Shown piece by piece: positions 1 to 5,166 of a DNA stretch of 5,166 nt (positions within the stretch are counted from its first letter, which is position 1; each line of letters starts with the position of its first letter). The position numbers and the translations under genes are program-made. Below the pieces are notes generated by a model. That model was not told where the DNA came from and did not search any database. It saw nothing but the letters and a program-made list of their open reading frames with translations. Source of the stretch: an uncultured Porphyromonadaceae bacterium (GTDB taxonomy: Bacteria; Bacteroidota; Bacteroidia; Bacteroidales; Muribaculaceae); the NCBI GenBank assembly GCA_905193995.1, contig CAJJQT010000153.1, forward strand, positions 1 through 5,166, in the 5' to 3' direction.

Positions 1-27
1 GACTAACCGATACTGAAATGAAAGATA

Positions 28-70
28 GAAGTGCCCGCTGCAGCGATGCAGCGGGTGCTTCGTTATTTTT
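28..70 (+). terminator. Intrinsic (rho-independent) terminator of the upstream transcription unit
   Basis: Positions 28-42 pair with 47-61 around a GCGA tetraloop (43-46). The core CCCGCTGCA/TGCAGCGGG is a perfect 9-bp inverted repeat. It extends through two G-U pairs and A-T/G-C pairs to about 15 bp. A T-rich tract (TTATTTTT, 63-70) follows directly, so termination is expected on the + strand. The gene it ends lies almost wholly outside the window. In-frame stops are seen at 4-6 (TAA, frame 1) and 14-16 (TGA, frame 2), and either could be its stop codon, but its identity cannot be read from so few codons. The T-tract polarity argues against a minus-strand terminator, although the minus side is mildly T-rich as well. 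Confidence 0.88.
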
Positions 71-106
71 AAGACCGCTTATGCCGCGCGGTTTGATTAT
101 TTTTCG

Positions 107-114
107 TAACTTTG
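107..114 (+). promoter_or_regulatory. Bacteroidota-type -7 promoter element (TAACTTTG)
   Basis: TAACTTTG matches the Bacteroidota primary-sigma -7 consensus TAnnTTTG exactly. It sits between the upstream terminator and the ATG at 143, where a promoter is expected. Transcription would start about 6-8 bases downstream, giving a leader of roughly 20-25 nt. The matching -33 element is weak. A TTTG occurs at 92-95, but only 11 bases separate it from the -7 box, and the usual gap is around 19-21. No good TTG lies at the normal distance. The call therefore rests on the -7 match and its position. Confidence 0.6.
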
Positions 115-142
115 GGCCTTGCAAACAGAGATCTGAGACTAT

Positions 143-1549
143 ATGCGATATATCTCCACTATACTACTCTCCGCGACAGCCGCCCTCACCCTGGCAGCCG
201 CACCGATCGACGAAGGTAAACGTCTTTACAACGACGGTGACTACGAAGGCGCCCTGCAGCACTTCGAAGCCCTGCAGCGGAAATCGCCGCGCGACGGGAG
301 CGCCAACTACTGGCTCGGCGCCACCCTGATCGCCCTCGACCGGGCCGAGGAGGCCCGCCGCTACCTCACCACAGCCGAAGGCCGCGGTGTGGCCGATGCA
401 GCCCTGGCCCTTGCCGACCTCGACGCCCGCGGCTACCGCCCCGCCGATGCCGTGGAACACCTCGACGAGTACGAGCGTCTGCTGCGCAAGAACAAGCGCG
501 CCGTGCCCGACGACCTCGAAGAGCGCCGCTCGCGCCTGGTAACCATGGAGAACATGCTATCGCGCGTCGAGCGCATCACCGTGATCGACTCGATGGCCGT
601 CGACGCCGACGAATTTTTCCGGGCATACAGGCTTTCGCCCGAGTCCGGGCGCTTCGTCAGCGGCGCCACAGCCCGGCTTCCGCAGGCCGAGATGGCTTTC
701 ATGCCCCAGAACAACACCGAAATCATCTACTCGCAGCCCGACTCGGCCGGCACGTTCACCCTCTATTCCGCCGACATACTCGACGACGGCAGCCTCGATC
801 ACGCCCAGCCGCTTCAGGGCGACAACCTCGGGGGAGGTGGCAATGCCGAATATCCGTTCATGCTGTCCGACGGCCTGACCCTATACTTCGCCAACGACGG
901 CGAGGAATCGCTCGGCGGCTACGACATATTCATGACGCGCCGCGACGGCGACGGCGGATTCCTGCAGCCCCAGAACATCGGAATGCCCTACAACTCGCCC
1001 GACGACGACTACCTGCTGGCCATCGACGAGACCACCGGCGCCGGCTGGTGGGCTACAGACCGCAACCACATTCCCGGCAAGGTCACGATCTACGTGTTCG
1101 TACCTTCGGACTCACGCGTCAACGTCGACAGCGACGACCCCGACCTGGTGGCGCTCGCACGGCTCGACGATATTTCGCTCACACAGGCTCCCGGCGCCGA
1201 CTATTCGGGTGTCCGGAGCAAAATCGAGGCTGCGGCCTCCGCTTCGGCCGACAGCACGCGGCCGACAGCCGCCGCATTCGCGCTTCCGATCGGCTCGACG
1301 ACAGTCATATACCACAATCTGTCGGATTTCCGCTCGCCGCAGGCACGTCAGCTGATGGCCAAAGCCATCGACACGCGCGCACGCATCAACGGCATTACGG
1401 CTAAACTGACCGCCCTGCGCGAAGCATACCGAGGAGGCGACCGCTCGTCGGCCATCACCATCACCAACCTCGAGGACGAGCTCGACGGCGCACGCCGCGA
1501 ATACGACTCACTTGTCAACAAGGCCATCGAGGCAGAGCAGAGGCACTGA
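143..1549 (+). CDS. Exported TPR and PD40 (WD40-like beta-propeller) repeat protein
   Basis: This 468-residue protein probably works in the periplasm or at the outer envelope as a protein-interaction scaffold; no enzymatic residues are recognised. Residues 1-20 form a signal peptide (basic start, hydrophobic core, Ala-rich end, cleavage likely at LAA|AP). There is no lipobox cysteine. Residues 22-95 carry TPR-like helices (EGKRLYNDGDYEGALQHF is a typical first helix pair). Residues 184-320 hold PD40-type blades; the clearest is 237-286, with YPFMLSDG, LYFANDG and LGGYDIF motifs of the kind seen beside OmpA domains in Bacteroidota. The C-terminal part (about 396-468) is charged and helical, probably coiled coil. 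The combination resembles PorE-like proteins but lacks the peptidoglycan-binding OmpA domain. The ATG at 143 is chosen because it begins the signal peptide and follows the promoter and terminator. The substrate and partner are unknown. Confidence 0.9.
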   Translation: MRYISTILLSATAALTLAAAPIDEGKRLYNDGDYEGALQHFEALQRKSPRDGSANYWLGATLIALDRAEEARRYLTTAEGRGVADAALALADLDARGYRPADAVEHLDEYERLLRKNKRAVPDDLEERRSRLVTMENMLSRVERITVIDSMAVDADEFFRAYRLSPESGRFVSGATARLPQAEMAFMPQNNTEIIYSQPDSAGTFTLYSADILDDGSLDHAQPLQGDNLGGGGNAEYPFMLSDGLTLYFANDGEESLGGYDIFMTRRDGDGGFLQPQNIGMPYNSPDDDYLLAIDETTGAGWWATDRNHIPGKVTIYVFVPSDSRVNVDSDDPDLVALARLDDISLTQAPGADYSGVRSKIEAAASASADSTRPTAAAFALPIGSTTVIYHNLSDFRSPQARQLMAKAIDTRARINGITAKLTALREAYRGGDRSSAITITNLEDELDGARREYDSLVNKAIEAEQRH

Positions 1550-1595
1550 ACCTGCATAATGTAAGAAAACCAACGTCAATCAACAATATATCACA

Positions 1596-2570
1596 ATGGA
1601 ACTGACACTTATTCTGCTGATAGTGGCCCTGGTGGTGCTGCTATGCGTATTTTTCTACTACTGCCCGTTCTTCCTGTGGATTTCCGCCCGGGTCAGCGGC
1701 GTCCGCATCTCGCTGATGCAACTTGTGCTGATGCGAATCCGTCAGGTACCCGCGTCGGTCATCGTACGCGCTCTGATCGAGGCCCACAAGGCCGGCCTGA
1801 GCGACGTGACCCGCGATGACCTCGAGGCCCACTATCTGGCCGGCGGCAATCCCGAGCGCGTGGTCCACGCCCTCGTATCCGCTGCCAAGGCCAACATACC
1901 CTTAGGCTTCAAAATGGCTACGGCCATAGACCTCGCCGGCCGCGACGTATTCCAGGCCGTGCAGATGAGCGTCAATCCCAAGGTCATAGACACGCCGCCC
2001 GTCACGGCAGTAGCCAAGGACGGCATCCAGCTGATAGCCAAGGCCCGCGTGACTGTACGCGCCAACATCCGCCAGCTCGTCGGCGGTGCGGGCGAGGACA
2101 CCGTCCTGGCCCGCGTAGGCGAAGGCATCGTATCGTCGATCGGCTCCTCGGAGTCGCACAAGCAGGTACTCGAGAATCCCGACTCGATCTCGAAACTCGT
2201 CCTCAGCAAAGGCCTCGACTCGGGCACCGCGTTTGAAATACTGTCGATTGATATCGCCGACATCGACATAGGCAAGAACATCGGCGCCGTGCTGCAGATC
2301 GACCAGGCCCAGGCCGACAAGAACATCGCCCAGGCCAAGGCAGAGGAACGCCGCGCCATGGCCATCGCGCTGGAACAGGAAATGAAGGCCAAGGCACAGG
2401 AAGCCCGCGCCAAGGTCATCGAGGCCGAGGCCGAACTGCGGGCCATGGCCCGCGCTTTCGAATCGGGCAATCTCGGCATCATGGACTATTACCGGCTCAA
2501 GAACGTGGAGGCCGACACACATATGCGCGCCTCCCTTGCCGACGACGACTTCTCGAAAGCCAACGCCTGA
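1596..2570 (+). CDS. floA: Flotillin-like protein FloA (UPF0365 / YqfA family)
   Basis: FloA is a bacterial flotillin: an integral inner-membrane protein that oligomerises and organises membrane microdomains (studied mainly in Bacillus subtilis). The 324 residues are close to the usual length of about 330. Residues 3-30 are a hydrophobic hairpin or membrane segment that keeps the protein on the inner leaflet. The middle (about 40-235) is the SPFH-like region, with family-typical stretches such as [15 protein letters not shown] and [18 protein letters not shown]. Residues 236-285 are an Ala/Glu/Lys-rich coiled coil with the EA repeats of flotillins. The C-terminal block [18 protein letters not shown] (291-308) is a strong family signature. 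The ATG is preceded by an A-rich leader (CAACAATATATCACA) and no Shine-Dalgarno, as usual in Bacteroidota. It lies 46 bp after the PD40 gene with no hairpin or TAnnTTTG box between, so co-transcription is plausible. The nfeD gene that often accompanies floA is not adjacent here. Confidence 0.96.
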   Translation: MELTLILLIVALVVLLCVFFYYCPFFLWISARVSGVRISLMQLVLMRIRQVPASVIVRALIEAHKAGLSDVTRDDLEAHYLAGGNPERVVHALVSAAKANIPLGFKMATAIDLAGRDVFQAVQMSVNPKVIDTPPVTAVAKDGIQLIAKARVTVRANIRQLVGGAGEDTVLARVGEGIVSSIGSSESHKQVLENPDSISKLVLSKGLDSGTAFEILSIDIADIDIGKNIGAVLQIDQAQADKNIAQAKAEERRAMAIALEQEMKAKAQEARAKVIEAEAELRAMARAFESGNLGIMDYYRLKNVEADTHMRASLADDDFSKANA

Positions 2571-2598
2571 TCAAGTGAAGTTCTTACAGACCCGACAC

Positions 2599-3411
2599 AT
2601 GGACCTGACCGAGATCATTCATTCGACCCGACACTACAATTTTCACACCCACACCCAATTCTGCGACGGCCGCTCGACCATGGCTGAAATAGCCGGTCAG
2701 GCTGTCGCAGACGGCTTCACGCATCTCGGCTTTTCGCCTCACTCGCCCATCGCCGTCGACTCGCCATGCAACATGAGCCGAAGCGACGTGGCCTCATACC
2801 GGGCAGAAGCCACCCGCCTCGGCGCCGAGCTACCCCTGAAAGTCTTCACCGGCATGGAGATTGACTATCTGACTCCCGCGCACGGTCCGTCGGCGCCATA
2901 TTTCACCGATCTCGGCCTTGACTTCGCCATAGGCTCAGTGCATTTCGTACCCTCGCAGCGCGGTGAATACATAGACATCGACGGCAGCTTCGAGCGGTTC
3001 GCCCGTAATATGGATATGAAGTTCGACGGCGACCTGCGCTACGTGGTCGAGACGTTCTATGACCAGTCGGCCGAGATGCTCAGCCGCGGCGGCTTCGATA
3101 TCCTGGGACATTTCGACAAGATCACCAAGAACGCCGCCGTCTACGACCCGGACCTTGAACAGCACGGCTGGTACACCGACCTGACCGCGGCCTACATCAG
3201 CGAAATCATCGCCTCCGGGGTCATAGTAGAAATCAACACCAAGGCCATCGACTCCGACCTGCGCTTCTACCCACATCACAGCTACTGGAAGCAGCTGACC
3301 GATGCCGGAGTGGAGCTTGCAGTCAACTCCGACTGCCACTATGCCGACCGCATCAATTTCGGTCGTGACGAAGCCTTCCGTCTTCTCGAATCATACGGAT
3401 ACCGCTATTGA
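2599..3411 (+). CDS. PHP-domain phosphatase, HisJ-type (histidinol-phosphatase-like)
   Basis: This 270-residue cytoplasmic metallophosphoesterase covers a full PHP domain of the HisJ/histidinol-phosphatase class. Family metal ligands are all visible: HTH at residues 16-18, D23, H48, E87 (GMEIDYL), H115 (GSVHF), H171 (LGHFDK) and the D245-x-H247 pair (NSDCHY). This predicts an intact multinuclear metal site. HisJ enzymes remove phosphate from histidinol phosphate, the penultimate step in histidine synthesis. No his gene is nearby, so the true substrate is open. The ATG at 2599 is preferred: it gives the normal family N-terminus, with the HTH motif about 15 residues in, and lies 28 bp after the floA stop. 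A TTG at 2536 would add 21 poorly conserved-looking residues and overlap floA by 35 bp. It is probably translated from the floA message. Confidence 0.92.
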   Translation: MDLTEIIHSTRHYNFHTHTQFCDGRSTMAEIAGQAVADGFTHLGFSPHSPIAVDSPCNMSRSDVASYRAEATRLGAELPLKVFTGMEIDYLTPAHGPSAPYFTDLGLDFAIGSVHFVPSQRGEYIDIDGSFERFARNMDMKFDGDLRYVVETFYDQSAEMLSRGGFDILGHFDKITKNAAVYDPDLEQHGWYTDLTAAYISEIIASGVIVEINTKAIDSDLRFYPHHSYWKQLTDAGVELAVNSDCHYADRINFGRDEAFRLLESYGYRY

Positions 3412-3433
3412 CATCAAGCATCTGACTGACGAA

Positions 3434-3952
3434 ATGACCGCAAACCGAATGAGATCCATCCCCCTGCAGCTGCTCGCGCCGGCCCGCGACGCCGATACTG
3501 CACTGGCCGCCATATCACACGGCGCCGATGCCGTCTACATCGGCGCGCCCGCATTCAGCGCCAGAAGTGCGGCCTCCAATACCGTCAGCGAAATCCGGCG
3601 CGTGGTCGAGGGCGCCGAACCGTTCGGTGTCAAGGTATTTGTAACGCTCAACACCGTACTGCTCGACAGCGAGCTGCCCGAGGCCCGGCGCCTCGTCGGC
3701 GAACTGTGGGACGCCGGCGTCTCATCATCCAGGATCCGGCTCTGCTCTCCACGGATCTGCCGCCGATCGATCTCCACGCCTCCACCCAGTGGAACAGCGA
3801 CACCGTCGGGAAGATCGAAATGCTATCGCGCGCCGGATTCTCGCAGATCGTCGTGCCGCGCGAGTTTTCGCTCGCGAAGATCCGCGAGGCAAAGGATGCC
3901 GTCGGCGACCGTGCCGAGCTCGAGGTCTTCGTCCACGGCGCTCTTTGCGTAA
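3434..3952 (+). CDS. N-terminal fragment of the frameshifted U32 gene
   Basis: As the sequence stands, translation from 3434 gives 172 residues and stops at TAA 3950-3952. Only the first 96 residues (to V96, codon 3719-3721) match the U32 family and form the start of its TIM-barrel-like domain. The remaining residues are an out-of-frame Ser/Arg-rich tail typical of a GC-rich gene read in the wrong frame. The fragment has none of the cluster cysteines and is unlikely to be functional alone. It begins 22 bp after the PHP gene stop, consistent with operon membership. Confidence 0.7.
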   Translation: MTANRMRSIPLQLLAPARDADTALAAISHGADAVYIGAPAFSARSAASNTVSEIRRVVEGAEPFGVKVFVTLNTVLLDSELPEARRLVGELWDAGVSSSRIRLCSPRICRRSISTPPPSGTATPSGRSKCYRAPDSRRSSCRASFRSRRSARQRMPSATVPSSRSSSTALFA

Positions 3953-5166
3953 GCTACAGCGGTGGATGCCATGCCGGCCAGGTGCTTTCCGGCCGCAGCG
4001 CCAACCGGGGCCGTTGCCCGCAGGTCTGCCGCTACGAATTCACACTCACCGATGCCGCAGGGCGCCCCGTAGCTCAGCTGCCCGACGGCGGATTCGCCAC
4101 ACGCCACTGGCTGTCGCTCGCCGACATGAACCGCCTCGACTCCCTGCAGGCGCTCGCCGATGCGGGAGCCTCGTCGTTCAAGATCGAGGGCCGGCTCAAA
4201 CCCGTCTCATACGTCAAGAATGTCACAGCCGCCTACTCGCGCGAACTCGACCGCATAGTGGCCGCTTCCGGCGGGCGCTTCCGGCGCGCATCCTTCGGCC
4301 GCACCGACATCACCTTCGCTCCCGACCCGGCCCGCAGCTTCAACCGCGGATTCACGCACTATTTCCTGCGTCCTGCCGACCGCAGCGGCATCACGTCATG
4401 GGCCACCCCGAAGTGGGTCGGTCCGAAGGTAGCCATTCTCACCGGTGCCCGAGGTCTCGTCCTCACCGTGAAAGCCGAAACAGAGCTGCACAACGGCGAC
4501 GGGCTTGCCTGGTTCGACGGAAATGGCTCGTTTCAGGGATTCCGCGTCAACCGCGCCGAAGGCGGCCGCATATTCGCCGCACCCGGCTCGACCATACCGA
4601 CCCGACCCGGCACACCACTTTACCGCAACAACGACTCTGCCTTCGAGGCACTGATGGCCCGTGGCGACACCGCCCGGCGCACGATACCGATCGAATTCAC
4701 CCTGCGACATTTGCCCGACGGGCGCCTGGCGGTCGATGCCGCCGACTGCCGCGGGTGCCGCGTCACCGTCAGTTCGGCCGAGGCGTTCACATCACAGGCA
4801 CGCACTCCGCAAGAAGAGGGACGGAAGGGTATCATGCAGCGCCTCGGCGATACGGTATACTCCGCCGCGAACGTCGACGACCGCCTCGGCAGCCTATTCG
4901 TACCGGCATCGGCTCTGACGTCCCTGCGGCGCGAGGCTGTGGCCGCCCTCGACCGCGCATGGCGCATTACCCGCACGCCGCGCCGGCGCCGCGATATGTC
5001 GGCATCGGTAGCGCCCGACGAATTCGCCGGACAGGCGCTCGACTTCCATGCCAACGCAGCCAACGCGGAGGCGCAACGCTTCTACACCGCACACGGAGCC
5101 GTCCGCGTCGATCCGGCGCTCGAAGCACTTCCCGAGAATCCGCATGGCGAAGTCCACGTCATGACC
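3721..5166 (+). CDS. C-terminal fragment of the frameshifted U32 gene (partial at the right edge)
   Basis: Frame 1 is family-like from the CTC at 3721 to the window end, 482 codons without a stop, and holds the U32 signature, all four cluster cysteines and the DUF3656-like region. The frame is open back to the TGA at 3427-3429, but its upstream part is a shadow of the N-terminal fragment. If translated separately it would need an internal start, for example GTG 3706 or ATG 3820, neither with a clear initiation signal. The last residues seen (NPHGEVHVMT) sit just before the position where relatives carry a final conserved CLR-type motif, so probably only the last few tens of residues are missing. 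Confidence 0.72.

Larger units (their letters stand above)
3434..5166 (+). pseudogene. Peptidase U32 family gene (RlhA/YdcP-like, DUF3656-containing), frameshifted and cut by the window edge
   Basis: The two frames together encode a U32 family protein of the long type that carries a DUF3656 (collagenase-associated) region. The closest characterised relative by architecture is E. coli RlhA, an Fe-S-dependent factor for 23S rRNA C2501 hydroxylation; other U32 members act on tRNA (TrhP) or ubiquinone (UbiU/V). Frame 2 supplies the first 96 residues (LLAPARDADTALAAISHGAD, then VYIGAPAFSAR). The homology continues in frame 1 from 3721 (LIIQDPALLSTDLPPIDLHA, then STQWNS) and stays open for 482 codons to the edge. 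Visible landmarks are the U32 signature HGALCVSYSGGC, a four-cysteine set CX6CX15CX3C (codons at 3946, 3967, 4015, 4027) suited to a 4Fe-4S cluster, FKIEGRLKPVSYVKNV from 4177, and FNRGF from 4342. The DUF3656-like part runs over about 4400-4740. The C-terminal Cys motif of the family would lie just past the edge. Apart from the shift everything looks conserved, so either decay is very recent or the shift is a sequence error. ATG 3434 is used; ATG 3449 is an equally possible start. Confidence 0.85.

Noticed and set aside
18..329. Open frame of 103 codons overlapping the terminator and the start of the TPR/PD40 gene
   Set aside because: It runs through the terminator hairpin and then reads the PD40 gene in a shifted frame. 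The Pro/Ser/Thr-rich low-complexity product is not protein-like.
1550..1595. Separate promoter or terminator between the PD40 gene and floA
   Set aside because: The 46-bp AT-richer gap has no inverted repeat with a T-tract and no TAnnTTTG box. It looks like an A-rich translation-initiation leader.
1832..2522. Two long overlapping antisense open frames (216 and 206 codons) opposite floA
   Set aside because: They mirror a GC-rich, strongly biased coding sequence. Their products are repetitive Ala/Ser/Arg- or Gly/Val/Leu-rich strings without recognisable domains, and floA is a clear family match.
2536..2598. Possible 21-residue N-terminal extension of the PHP protein from a TTG start inside floA
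   Set aside because: The ATG at 2599 gives the expected family N-terminus. The extension largely reads the floA 3' end in another frame and uses a rare start codon.
2589..2634. 10-bp direct repeat GACCCGACAC (2589-2598 and 2625-2634) flanking the start of the PHP gene
   Set aside because: It is a short pair 36 bases apart, partly within codons, with no symmetry or further copies. Chance is the simplest explanation in GC-rich DNA.
2935..3339. Antisense open frame of 134 codons inside the PHP gene
   Set aside because: It is a shadow of the conserved PHP coding sequence with no domain, promoter or initiation signal of its own.
3715..3730. Programmed -1 ribosomal frameshift signal in the U32 gene
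   Set aside because: No canonical slippery heptamer and no obvious strong downstream hairpin were seen, and a simple -1 slip would leave the protein about two residues short of the family spacing as I recall it.
4396..5157. Three antisense open frames and one + frame-2 open frame (4661-4918) in the C-terminal part of the U32 gene
   Set aside because: The + frame 1 is continuously open and family-like through this stretch. The others are Arg/Ala-rich shadows.

Overview
The window looks like chromosomal DNA of a GC-rich member of the Bacteroidales (phylum Bacteroidota). Three signs support this. The only promoter-like element matches the Bacteroidota -7 consensus TAnnTTTG. Start codons are preceded by A-rich stretches rather than Shine-Dalgarno sequences. 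The proteins (a TPR/PD40 periplasmic protein, FloA, a HisJ-like PHP phosphatase and a long U32 protein with a DUF3656-type region) read like Bacteroidales family members. The wobble positions are strongly C/G, which fits Alistipes-like or Muribaculaceae-like genomes, but the family cannot be fixed from this window.

Layout: all supported genes lie on the + strand. Positions 1-70 hold the tail of an upstream transcription unit, with a strong intrinsic terminator (28-70). A -7 promoter element at 107-114 precedes an exported TPR/PD40 protein (143-1549). After 46 bp comes floA, a flotillin-like membrane scaffold protein (1596-2570). After 28 bp comes a PHP-family phosphatase of the HisJ type (2599-3411). 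After 22 bp comes a peptidase U32 family gene (3434 to the window end) that is broken by a frameshift near 3719-3723 and runs off the right edge. No terminator or convincing promoter is visible between the four genes, so they could form one operon. The last three are packed most tightly.

The genes do not form an obvious single pathway. The first protein acts in the periplasm or at the envelope, FloA acts in the inner membrane, and the last two are cytoplasmic enzymes: a metal-dependent phosphoesterase and a probable RlhA-type Fe-S RNA-hydroxylation factor. I see no mobile element, CRISPR array, tRNA or rRNA, and no sign of a defence system. The region looks like ordinary housekeeping DNA. The main anomaly is the frameshift in the U32 gene. 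It may be a real pseudogenisation or an assembly/sequencing error. The remaining points of interest are the incomplete-looking PD40 propeller, a floA with no adjacent nfeD, and the uncertain substrate of the PHP enzyme.
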